A DNA stretch of 64,000 bases, from contig NC_063265.1 of assembly GCF_019578655.1 (NCBI RefSeq), forward strand, positions 17,532,285-17,596,284, in the 5' to 3' direction. The notes under the pieces are model-generated. The model did no database searches. It was not told the DNA's origin and saw only the letters and a list, made by a program, of their open reading frames with translations. Both the position numbers and the translations under genes were made by a program. The DNA comes from Ricinus communis (Eukaryota > Streptophyta > Magnoliopsida > Malpighiales > Euphorbiaceae). Below, in pieces: positions 11,200 to 24,300 of this stretch. Within the stretch, counting starts at the first letter, position 1, and every line of letters starts with the position of its first letter.

Positions 11200-14100
11200 G
11201 GTGCTCTGTCTCAAAGAAAGATCAAGAAAAATAAATGAGGTTTGAAGGGGGAGGGGGGAAAAGATCAAAACTTTAGGGAAAATGGGTATTGGGTTTTCTT
11301 AGAGTGAATTAATGTGGAGGGAAGTGAGGGATAGATGGTGGGGGGGTGTTATGTTTAAGTGATAATGGGTTTGGGTTTTGCTTAGAGAAGAGAAAAAGTA
11401 GGAGAAAGGTATGAAAGGAGACTTGACAAGTAATGTATTGTATTGGAATGAGCCTTGCACTGAACTGTGCTGAATAAGAGACAGACAGACTACTACTAAG
11501 TAGTATTTTTTTTTTTTTTTGGTTTTCTTTTTAAGACCAAAAAGAAAATTAGAAAAATAGAAAGAGAGTAAATGCTTATAATTTAGTGTAAGGGGCAGGA
11601 CAGGCTGGAAGTGGGGATCACACGGGAAGACTTACAAATGTAGCGCTGTCATCAGCCGCACGGCTTCTTTTCACTCTCTTGTTTTTAGTTCGACTTCAAC
11701 CAATTTCACCTTTTTCACCCATTTACTCTTAAAGCTTGCAACATATTAGGGCTGGAAACCCAACTCATCCACCAAAATACAACTAAAACTGATTTTAAAA
11801 TATTGATTTAAATTATATCCTAAATTTATTTAAATATTAAAAATATTTATTTTTAAAAAATATAAATTTTTACTTTTATAATGAATATAAAGAAATGGTC
11901 ATTTTCTATTGTATATTCTAAAATATATTAAATTTTTTAATTTATTTACTTGAGAAGAAAAAATTGTTATATTTATGTTCTAATGTGTTTACTAAATTAT
12001 GGGACTACTATTAGTCTGTTACTAGAAAAGGTATTAGTTGTTAAAAATTAAAAGTACAATTAATGCAACTATGATCCGGACTCTAAGCACTTTAGCAATA
12101 TGGACTTTTTTGAGTTCATAAATTTTACTTTTACAATTGACATTTGTACAATGCCTAATAACCAAAATCATATTTCCAGGCCTTGCTTTTGCAATTTCTT
12201 TTACCATAAAATTGTATTTTATTCACACATTTTGATTATAGTTTTTCTGATTTTTATAATTGATTAATGTTTCTAACACATATCTCCATTCGGATGATTT
12301 ATTTTAATTGAGCGAAGGAATGAATTTAGTATAACAGACAAACAGCCACTTCGATAAATAAATTAAAAAAAAATTGTCAAGAAACTAATAGAAAGCCCAT
12401 TAATTCTATAAGAAAATAAATACCACAAAGTAACTTTTATTCGCAGATTAATTATTAAATTACCAAAAAAAATAATAAAATAATAAAAAGAAGAATCTAG
12501 GTGAGACGGTGAGCGGAGGGAGGGTCCAAGAACTAGCTAGGCGGGTAAAACCACGTGCAGAGCGTGGGCGTGGGATAAAGGAAGGTGGATGGTGGGTGTC
12601 GGTGTCCTTCCTTCTGACAATGTGCTAATGCCCATTGTTTCTACGCTAAGCCTTTTTTATTGTTTCTCTTCTTTTACATTAACTTTCCTTTTACGCGCGG
12701 TATTTCTGGGTACGTGAGAGCGTGACATTTGGGGTTTTTAACCAAAAATAAATTATTAAAAGAAAAAAACCCTCTCAACGGCGACGTCTTGCCTGCTGGC
12801 AGATTTGTGGTCACTCTCAAGATGACTTCACCTTGCCATTTTCCAAATGCCAAATGCCTTTATTTGCACTTTTTTTTTTTTTTAATTTTTAATTTTTGTT
12901 TTGCTTTCCTTTGCCTTCTAATGAAGCTACTTTGTTTTTATTAATGTTTTTAGTCTTGTTTCTAAAATACTAATACTAACGATAATAATATTATATGTCT
13001 ATTTTGTTTTTGTTTTGCTGTCATTTTTATGTGATAACTCTATAATTTCTTTTTGTGAAAATTACTTGATAGATCTATTTCAACCATTTCTTTTTCATTT
13101 TAAGAAAATATAAAAAATTATGTAATAATTTCTTCTAAAAAATGCAAAGTGCTAGTCCGGTAAAATATGAACAATAATTTTTTATTTTTATAAATGAGAT
13201 AAACTCCTATTAATACTAATGAATAACTTAAATTTTTTTCATTCAGTATCTTCTTTGAGACTATAATATTCAAACTAATATATCATTACGTGTGTGTAGG
13301 CAGTTTGCATTTTTTCATTTCTCGACTTCTTTCTAATAAATGTATCATAAATAAAATTTAAAATCTTATTCAAATTTAAATATATATTTATTATTATTAT
13401 TATATTAAATTTATTTACACGTGCCTAACCCCTACTTTAACAGGATTAGCAAAAGAGTTTAAAAAATAGATTTTATCATGTGAAGGAACCACCGCACTAT
13501 GAGATTCTAAGAGACACTTTCATTTATTTAAATATTTTTTTTAATGAAATCTGAAATTGAAAATAAATTATGCTAACTTAATTTGAGAATATAATATACA
13601 TTGAAATAAAATAAAAATTAATAATTATATAAAAAAATATCAAATTGTTATTTATATCAACCCGTATTTGCAAGAAGAAAGATCTACGGTAACAGGAAGC
13701 CTTATCTTAGAGGTTCCAATATCATATGAATAATGAATTGACAAATTAGATTTAATAATTCATATGGTCTCAGCAAATTCAAACTTAAAATTTTATAGGC
13801 TATTTTGAATTATTTTGGTTGAAGAAGAAAATATATATATTTCTTAATTCTTCCAGGTTAGATGTAAAATAAAAATATTTAGTTCTAAAGTCAATGGTCA
13901 TTAGTAAAATTCTTGATGGTATATAAATCATTTCCAGATTAAGATTGTTATATTAAAATTTAAATATATAAGATAAAGATCTTTAATTTCAAAGTCAATG
14001 ACAATTATTATAACTCTTTTCTTTTTAGTTAAAAGCTTCTTGAGGGTGAATTGTTAAGTATTGAATGTTATAAACTCAATTACTAAATTTATTGGCTCAA

Positions 14101-15159
14101 AAATATTAATTAATATTCATCATTTGCTATTTAGGATATAACTTGTGTTCTATGCAAATCTTGAATTGGTTATGAAATTATTCCAATCATATAATGATAA
14201 TAATCTTGTAACTCCAATAATAATAACTTTTGATTCTAGATGGTGTATTTCATCTATCACAAAAGTGAGCATTCATTCAATTTGATTCAAAATTGGATTA
14301 TTGTACCAAATAAATAAAATATTTTTAAAAATAGATCCAATCTATCTGAACCGAAAGATAAATCACAATAATCTAATCAAATTTAAAATTATTTTAAAAA
14401 ATAAATTTGATAATAAAATAAAAATATAATTTAATAAATGATTAAGAAAAGCCATCCGTTTCAGTTAAAATAAAGTGTTTTAATATAAAAGTGAACCGAA
14501 CTTATGTAATCTTAATTTTTAAGAAATTTAAAACTGAATTTATAATAAAAAAAAAAGTTTAACCGATGAAGGGAAATTTAAAAATGGCTAGACAAGAATT
14601 GGTTTTATTTGTATTTTTTTTGAATTTTTCGATATTGTACTCACTACTAGCCTATCAATAAGAGAGATCGCTTTAAAAATTAGCATCATATTCAAAACTC
14701 ATTTAGAGTTGGAAAATAAAAAACAAATTAACATGTGATAAGATGGAATTTATACAAAATGTTCAAATGCAATAACCTCGTATCCTAAATTTCTATTGTA
14801 ATTATGTAATGAAGCATCCATTAAACAATGCAAAGAACCAAATGAGGTCAAGTTTTTTCTTCATTTCAGGTCCCTTCGAATTGAAATAAAAGTAAGTTTT
14901 TTTTTTTTCTTTTTTTAACAAAATAGATCGTTTTACATCAAATTATAAAAGAGGTAAAAAACATGAAATGTGAAATTACATGAAGTTGAAATCTCATAGA
15001 ATTGATTTTTGATTTTTTTGAATTACATTCTTGGGAAAGCTGGATTTTTAATGAACATCAAATCAATATCATAAAGAAGGAAAATCAATCACTCAACAAC
15101 TACAAATTTGCTCAAGGGCCCATATCCTCAAATTCTAGCTACACAAATACAGCCCTCTT

Positions 15160-15203
<44 letters not shown>

Positions 15204-17987
15204 AGATTCATATTTCTTCCCACAATCAGAATAATAGAAGGCTTAGCAAATATGGCATTATTTGATTTACGTTATTATTAAATTTAGAATAATTATTAAG
15301 ACTAGACTGACCAAAATATTGCTCTCACCGACACTTTTTTTCTTTTCTTTTTTGTTGTGGGGGGCATATTTAAAACGTTGGGTTAGATTGACCTAAATCC
15401 TTGATGTAGGGCTCATATCTTATGGCTTTAACTCTTGGGAAGCAAAGATTTAAAGCAATTATGGTGGCATTAATGATCATGCAAGCCGAAAAATTAGAAA
15501 ATTGGTAGAAAATATATTTATCTACTCCAAGTATGTATATTAATTTTGATAATAATGCGACCGACTGCCAAGTGCGGATCTAGTCTTTTTATAATTTCAC
15601 AAAAGTGATTTTTTTACTATCTTATGTAAAATTAACATTATATCGTACTAGTTTATGATGACTAGTTTTATTAAGGAAAGGAAATAATATATGCATAACA
15701 AACATATGTTATGATCATGATATGGAATTAGGTGTTCATAGAAGAGTAAAAGAAATAATATGTACCTGAAATTAAAAGAAGACAAGGGTGGGTCTTGGTA
15801 ATAAATGTACCACATTAAAATATCTAAATTGTTTTTTAAAAAAAGCATGTACCATATAGAAGCAACATTTTTAAGATATTATTTACAATTTCAGATTTGA
15901 TATGATATGATATTTTGTTAAGAGACAGTATCTTTAGCCATTCTCAAATGTTTAGTGGATCAATTATTAAGTAAGAAAAAGATCTTTGGTGCCCAATTAA
16001 GAATGGAAGAAAAAAAAAAGGAACAGAAAGGAAAGGAGGAAGGTTACATTGTCTTTCTTGGGGATTTCCCTTCAATCATTTAAAGGCATGCCCAATTGTC
16101 TTAACACTTGCATGCATGGACTGGAACCTAATCCAGGTCTCAAAGATTTGGTCCTTGATTTTCAAGCTTAAAAGGGGTTGGTAAGAGTGGGTCTGTTAAG
16201 CCACCATCTGGAACCTGAAGCTTCAAGAATTTTTACCAAGAGAACTAAACTAGAGTGCATTGCAAACATAAAGCTTCTAGAGGCACACATTACATTGGCA
16301 TTGGATAGCTTAAGAATTGGGTGATGGGTATTAGATGCAATTCTTAAAATATGATATCATTTTCTTGTCTGATATGATAGGGAATCCGAATTTTTTCAAT
16401 GATATTTTTAGTTGAATAGTTTGATAGAAACAAGATAACATCTGCTACTAGTAAGTATACAATTATAATTTCATCATTTAACCCTATTGAAGTAATTCAA
16501 CTACAAGTTTTGGACATTCACCATACATTTCCATTCCATTACTAAAACATATCAAAGTATCCTAGATATAAGGTTAGTTAGAATTGGGAATATCCACCTA
16601 GGATTAAAGAAAGAAAGGTCAAAGTGCAGATGAATTATTTATGTAGAAGTAACATTATAAACAGGATGGATTAGCCCAAGCATCCTTAAATTCATCTTTG
16701 CTAAAGATGCAAAGTCTAGAGAACCTAGTAAAGGAAAATCCCACTTCATTCTCCTGCTACTTGAAACTAACTGTCTACTTCAGTATGCAATGCTTGTGGC
16801 AAACAGCTTTAGGCAATTGGCAGTGAAGCCCTTCATCAAAGGTATGTTGTTCTTCTAAGCAGACATCATCCTCAGTACCACAGGACATATGATTACAATA
16901 AATAATCCACTCGGGTGATCTTCATTTCATGTAGAAAAATGCTTATCAATTCTCGTTCAACTGCCTCACATTGTTTCAACTAATGTGGGGAGGTTTTACT
17001 TAGCTACAATTCATACCTAGGACGGACTATAGAATTATTACGCAAATTGTAAGAAATGCTCATCCCATAATCCCCACACCATATTTTTAAAACAGTATTA
17101 TCAGGCTCATTCGTCAAATATCCCATTCGATTTCGATATATGATTAGATAATATTAGCATCCACATTGTGCCACAATCCAACCATCCAGACATAGTTCAA
17201 ATACATGTTTCTTGCAGATGTCCATTTTTCTAAAGAAAAAGAAAAGATTAATTTTCTGCTTGGGAAACAAATCTGGGTGCAATAAACAAATTTACATACA
17301 TATACCCGGGTGTCCATAAATCTGTCCAGATGGAAGCTCTTTCATGATTTCTGTCTTACCTCTTTTATTAAGTATCAGGAGGATGCACACCTCTGTCCTG
17401 TAACTACAAAGCATCTTTTCCTCAGCATGTCATATTTGGAGAAACAGAGTTTACAACCTGAGAATCCAAACCCAGTTCATATTAGGTGAAAATACCCTGC
17501 AAAGAATCACATGATGCAATACAGACACTCAGCATTCTACAACACCATAAAGTTGGATTAGCCAGAGCCTTGACCAAGTTCTCAGCAACACCACCAAGTA
17601 AGCATGTCATATCAAAAGATTCTTCACAGCAAATGCAATTGTTTCAATCCAAGCGTCATGCAGCAGATTATATTAACACATCTATACAACTGCCTGAAAA
17701 GCACCAAAAGCATCAAAATGGCTATCCACTTTAGTGCTCAGCTGTTTGCACCTATGTCCTCAGTCAGTTTCACCAGTCTACATGCATTCAGTTTAGCAAA
17801 CCTTGGAAATGCAGCTACAGAAAGGCTCCCTAATAATTCAATGCTGAGGATAAAACCCAACTTTGGGCGCACTAATGATATTTTGGTAAACAAATTATTT
17901 GAAAAATGAAAATCCACACTCGGATCGCCACACACCTTCAAAGATGAAATGCTGAGGACAGATCCTGTGGAACAATCTTTTTCTAGT
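11200..17987. other. Intergenic spacer between the FLA and RHF2A-like genes
   Basis: The first 300 bp or so is the FLA 5' UTR and promoter, with a poly-T/A tract at 11508-11520. A CACGTG G-box lies at 12552-12557 in a locally GC-rich patch (12500-12720). From 12.9 to 15.1 kb the sequence is very AT-rich with no genes. About 17450-17987 is probably the 3' UTR of the RHF2A-like gene; open frames there are short and antisense to it. Confidence 0.5.
15162..15202. repeat. (CT)n microsatellite
   Basis: An uninterrupted CT dinucleotide run of about 20 units, read directly from the sequence. Confidence 0.95.
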
Positions 17988-20900
17988 TTAAGTAGAAGCC
18001 GAGCTTGCAGCAAAAGAAGCTGGTGTATTGCTTTCACCTAAAGGGCTCTCTCTTCGCGTATTGACATTGTTCTGGTTGCTCCTTTCAGCAACTGAATAAT
18101 CTGTTTGAGTTGAGACAGAAACGTGGTTAGCAGTACTGTTATCTCTGGTTTCAAGGCGCTCCATCATTCGAGATACACTTGTAATTCCTGCATTCACTTC
18201 TCTCCGAACTTCAGAACCAATATCTGACATTGAGCTGTTGCGAGAGAACAGCCTCTCCTTCCACCCTCTTGTACTTCTTGAAATCTCTTTGTATCTAAGT
18301 GCAAGTGTTAAAAAGAAATTAAAACTAGTAATAAAGAAAATGTATCAGGATGCTAGATGAAGTGATATTCATTTATTCTACACCTCATTGACATTGCATT
18401 AAGTCTAGATTTTAGAGAGTCTGAAAATGACTGAAATTCTGATGGTCCTGCTCTATCTTGATTTGATGGTGGAGAATGACTGCTGCTGCTTCTGTAAAGA
18501 AATCAGTGACAAAAAAATATCAATCAGTATACAAAAAGTATACAGACCACAAAAAGAAATTTGAACAAACAAAAACCATTGATGATAAAATAACTAAAGG
18601 AAAATCACAAGTACCGATCCCCTTGATTATTTATAGGCATGACGGTAGATCCAGACGCAGATGAACTCTGATCCATTACAACAGAAACATTCCCACGATA
18701 TGCAAGTGGAACTGATGGACTAGTTACAGTATCTGAAGCTTGTTCATTTTCCCCTCCTACCTGAGCCAGAGAAGAAGACACATGGCCAGAAGAAGGTGCA
18801 CTAGGATGGGTGGAAAATACCAAGAAGTGTGGACGACCATGGGAAGATTGCCTATTTCTATGGCCTTCTCTCCTGCCAAAGTGGTGGCCCCTTCCCATAG
18901 CAGCAGCGGCAGCCAGGTGCTGGATTATACGCTCTTCAAGATCAGAATCACTTGCACCAACTGGCAACTGCATTACAATCCAACAGATTAAATAACTGGA
19001 ATATGACGCATACTGCTTGCATTGTGTTTGATAACAAAATAATAGTAAACACAAATCCCAAGTGATGATTAAGAAACAGACATGTTGCAATTCGAAGTCC
19101 CCAAGTGTAGGATGACGAAATATAGTAGCATTTCTTGATGGTGCAGCCCTGAATTTCCTCTCCCGCTCTACCGCCTCAAACAATTCTTGACTGCCACATT
19201 TTATGCATTAGTTAATTCGTAAAACTCGGAAAAGAAAAAACATACCAGAAGTTTAGGAAATCAAAAGGTACATATAAAAATAGTAGCAATAATAATAATA
19301 ATAATAATAATAACAAAAAGAACAACCAAAACCAACCTGGAGGGATCCTTTAGACTGATGGGTTGCAGACACATGGGGCAATCAGAGCTTCTCTGGCACC
19401 TACATGTCATAATCTAGTGTAAATGTCAAGGCTTTCTTTTTGTTCATCCTTTTCCACAACACCTTTTACACCTCAGTGATCCACATCGACCATTAATAAC
19501 TAGTGCTTTAAGCAGATTAGCCATGTATATCGTTCTCATATATACTAGATCGCTCAACTAGGATTATTAAAAATGCAATAAATCTAAAATAAGAGATAAA
19601 GAGAGGAAAAAACCCTCATAAATCTAGAATTTAGCGTCAAGGTTATCTATTATGGAAACCACATATCACCAACTCGGGGCATGTAGATACAAGCCACTGA
19701 CTATTTCCATGAGAAAACATTAAACACTGACCAAAGAAGATTCAGACTATGTTTTGCTTTTGTAGATGACAAACAAGAGAGCAATAAAATAGGGATTGGA
19801 TTGTCAGAAAGAAGCTTAGGTTGCAATTGTTGGAAAAAATTTTACAAACTGCACAAAAAGATGCAACAGATTACATCAATGATACAGCATCACCAGAGCA
19901 TCTCTTATGGCCTGATAAGTAATAACACATAGCATAGCACAATCCACGATGGTATCAAATTAGACAACACAAAGACATCCAAATTATATGTCCCCCCCAA
20001 ATCATGTTAAGTATTAAAAACTTATCTCTTTTATTTCATATGTCAAGTTATTTCTCAAAATCATGATTGGGTCCTCACCCCTCTCTCTAAATCCAATCAA
20101 GTGAGTTCAATATCTTAAGCTTAAGTTCCAAGATTAAATCCATTTTCTACAGAAAATTTAAAACAGAAAAATCATATGATGCTCCATCTACTTCTTCCTT
20201 CAATTTTCTAAGCCTGAAGCCCAATAGAAGCATGGCGATAATATCAAATAAACAATAGAACAAAAACGAAACACACATACAAGGATTTATTTAAAAATAA
20301 TTAACATGATAACTGTCACAAAGTAACAATGAAGAAAAATATAATATGGTATACCATTCAAGGATGCACTGAAGATGATACTCATGCTTGCAATTAGTCA
20401 CCTGCCAAACGACAGAGAACACAAATTTAAGTCACAAAACACGCACCAAAATAATCATATTAAGAAGATGCATAGATATCCATGTGTACATGTGGACGCA
20501 AAAGGAGAGGGGTTTACAACATATACAACACAAGTTATTACCGTTGAAGGATCACTTTCACAAAACTCCTCAAGGCAAATGCTGCAAGCATCATCACATG
20601 ACTCTTGAATTCCTCCTTCCACAAAAGCTGCAGCTGATGCCATATGGGTAGTTTCAGGTTTCTTGGCCTCCTCCACCCCCAGAACCTTTGAAACATTAAA
20701 ATTCAGTTGGCTAAAATTACAAAACTTTAACACTCAACTGAAACAAGTAATACTTCTTGTTTGAATTGCTTACGGCATGAGGCATTTTTAAGCCACCAAA
20801 TGAAAAGATACTATAAACCCAAGCAGTAGACAAACGTCAATTCCTTAAAATAATAAGCACAAGCATATACATATGATCATTTCTAATGTCCGGAAAATTA

Positions 20901-21311
20901 ATTTAAATCCACAAATTCTCACAAAATTTCAGCAACCAAAAACTTTATCTTTGAAGTCCTTCCAGAGCCAAACCAATAATAACATCTTACTTTTCAAACT
21001 CAAATTATGCCCGATCAATGAACAATTCAGCAACGAAACAGTATCGAAGGAAAACTATCTCTCTCTATAACAGAAAAATAACCATATCATCGCATAAAGT
21101 TATAGAGTATTTCAAAATACAAAAGCCATTCCAGACAAAAATTAGCTAAAACTCTAGACATACAAATGAACCCAGATGGAAATTAAGCAATATAATTAAA
21201 TAAAACAGTAAACCCATCAAGGAGCATAAATTAAACAATAAAAAAGATAATTACTCCCATAAAAGTTCAACGGGTAAAGCTAAATCAAATAACACATGGG
21301 TTTACCTCCAT
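17988..21311 (-). CDS. RHF2A: RING-H2 E3 ubiquitin ligase, RHF2A-like, eight exons
   Basis: Exons on the minus strand are 21306-21311, 20542-20685, 20355-20401, 19337-19399, 19082-19190, 18615-18967, 18384-18491 and 17988-18294, giving 378 residues (Arabidopsis RHF2A is of similar size). The first coding exon holds only ATGGAG, and the second continues VLGVEEAKK. The RING-H2 finger spans 36-76: C36, C39, C54, H56, H59, C62, C73 and C76. Conserved blocks after it are ATIFRHPTLGDFELQHLPVG, the ERIIQHLAAAAAMGR helix, a Ser-rich linker, and C-terminal DRAGPSEFQSFSDSLKSR and SRMMERLETR. In Arabidopsis RHF1a/RHF2a act in degradation of the CDK inhibitor ICK4/KRP6 during gametogenesis; that role here is inferred. 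The acceptor before exon 2 is AAG rather than CAG or TAG. A GA repeat lies near 21491-21510 in the presumed 5' UTR. Confidence 0.93.
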
Positions 21312-24300
21312 TAAGAAAAAGAAAAAGCTCCAGAAAATGGGTAAAGACAGAAACTCAAGAAACGGCCGTCAAAATGGATGAAAGATCAAATCTTTTTTTA
21401 AAATTTTGGAAGGAAAATGAAAATAAAGATGGTGCTAGAGATCCATGGAAACCCTAGAATTCAGGGAAGCTTCAAAAATGATGATAAAGAGACAGAGAGA
21501 GAGAGAGAGAAAAACAAGACGTGGCCACCTTTACCTTTAATCATGTTTTTTTATTTATGGATTGGCTTTGTTTTTCTTCTTCTTCTTTTTTTTTTTTGTT
21601 TGATAGTTGGTTACTTCCTTTATTTATTTATTTTCTTTTTTCAAATAATTACGACTTATCTTATAAAGTTTGGCATATTTGCACTAATGCTCCTTGACGT
21701 TTCAAAAATAATATTAATTCCATTCTTTTACTATAAACAGTTAAATCAAATAAAAATAATAAAATTACTGTTGGCACCATAATTATTTTTAACTTAGGTA
21801 GGCTAACGGTTAAATAATATTATTATATTCATTAAATTTATTATTATAAAATCAAAAGAAATTTTTGGAGTATTAAAAGAATATCAGTGTGATATGTTAA
21901 ACTTCAGGAAATAAACTATAATTTATTTTTTAAATTTTCAATTAATTATTATTTGTTTGTTGAAGAGCCAAATCCACCACCGCATCATTGAGATTTGTTC
22001 CATTTTCCCTTGTTTTTTCTTATTTTTTCATTAGTTTTGCATCTTTTCTCATGTCACACTAGAATATTCTTTTTATCATTTATGCCCCACTTCTTCTTTT
22101 TTTTTTTTTATCTCTTTTGTTCTTTTGACAATATCATATAAACTCCTTTATTGTTTTCTTATATAATTTTAACTAAAAACTCCATTTATTATTTTCCAAT
22201 TAATTATTACAATTTAATTTTATATATTATCTGTTTTTATATTTATTTACCAATGTTAGGGTTCTTATTATTGGATATCTTCTTTTATTTATTTTATACT
22301 ATAAAATGATAATTTATATAGAATTTAATATGAAATAAATTAGCACAACAAATTCTACTTCAATAAAAAGCCTTTTTTAGGGGTTGAGCCAAATTGGTTC
22401 TTAGGGTTTTCGTATTAATGTGTTAAGAGTTCACAATTCAAAAATAGTTTTCAAGATTATTCGTGGATCTTTCTACGTCAAAACTACTTTATTTTAATGA
22501 AATTTTATACTATTAAGGGCATTGCATAAATTGGTACTATTGTTACAGCTTTGAATTCTTTGTTTTTTTATTTTTTATTATTTTGTATTTGTCACAATCA
22601 TTGGCATTGTGGTTGAATATGATGAGGATGTTAAATAAGTAGTATTAGTAGTATGATATTCTTTTCTGGTTATAGAAGTTATTCTTTCCTATTTGCTAAA
22701 GTATAATTATTATTATTTTAAGAAAAAAAAGGCACATAGTGTATTTGTTATGATTATGATATTGAAAGCAAGAGTAAGTAGAGAAAGAAACATAGGAGTT
22801 AGTATGAGTATTAAAGTAATAATTTTAACTCTTTTTTTTTTTACATTATTTTTAGAATAACAATTCTTCAATAATTGAATAGATGGGCTGATTTTCCCCT
22901 ATATTTCTTAAAAAATATTTTCCTCCTGATATTGTACTTTTAGGTAAAATTAATGGAATGTTGAAATGGTAGATAATGGTTTATCATGTAGCAGTTCCAT
23001 TATTAGTATTATATTTACTTAATTTTCTTAGCATCTAATTCTTATATTAGAAGGGGACTGATAAGGTTTGGTTGGTCAACAAAAGTTTTCTTTTTCTTTT
23101 TCTTTTTCTTTTTTCTCAATAATGCCATTCAAAGACAAACATAAATGACATGAGGACAGTTCCTTGGAATTCTTGATCTCAAGTGGACCAGATTAAAATT
23201 GGCAGGCAGGCCCTCTTTTATTGAGATAAGAATATACTTTAAAAGAATGAAAAATGTCCAAACATTATGTTTCTCTTTGTCAATTAGAAATGCAGACATA
23301 TGATCCTATAACCTTTCCTTTTTGTGGTCATTAATATTGCTATAAAATATTATTAATTATTATATACCATCCCTTTATAATAAAAATAATTTTTATTAAA
23401 TTATTTTATTAGAAAGTTCTATAAATTTAGAAACACTTTTAAATTTTGTTATTTATTAAAAAAAAATGGAGGGTTGATGTTTGGATGATTTTATATAGTA
23501 TTAGATTATACATAACAAATTTATTTTTCTCATAATCCTTTCATTGTATTCAGTAGGATTTCAATCCAAAATTATCTAATAAAGAATATTTTTCATGTTT
23601 ATAAGTTTAAAAATATTTGATAGACAAAAGAACCAAAGAAAAAAAGAAAAAGAAAATTTTAAAAAATTAAAGTTATTCATTTATATTTTTTTATATATTC
23701 AGAATATGTAAAAATCAACAATGTTTGCTTTTAATTTAAAAAGTGAAAATTATCTTTTATTTATTGTCGACATTAATAACAATATTTGATTAGTATAGAA
23801 AATAACAATCCTTAATAATATGCAGTAAATACATAAAATAATATAAAAATTAAATTAATATTTTACTTATTTAATCAGTTATAATTTATTTAATTTCATT
23901 TTTATAAAATAAAAAATAATTTTGAACTAATTAAATACCAAAAATAGAAATAAATAATTCCCATTCTATCTTTTCACCAATAAATCAAGACCTTAATTTA
24001 TTGCCCATCAACTTTTATTTCTTATATATGTGTTTTTTAGAATTTTCTCTACCTTTGTTTTGACCATTACCCTTCTTTAGCTGAGTTGATACGTCTATCC
24101 ACTTCTAGTTTATTAGTTTTACTTTTAAAAATATTAAATGCTCCTCGTAGTCTAGTTGGCAAAGAATAAGTATTTATTTTTTTGTCAAATAGGATTTCAT
24201 CCTTTTAGTGAACATTTTGAAAACTTATTCATTTTTTTCTTTTTGGTATAGAGTTAATTTAGAACTTTCGGATAAATTTTTTATGAATAATAAAATATTA

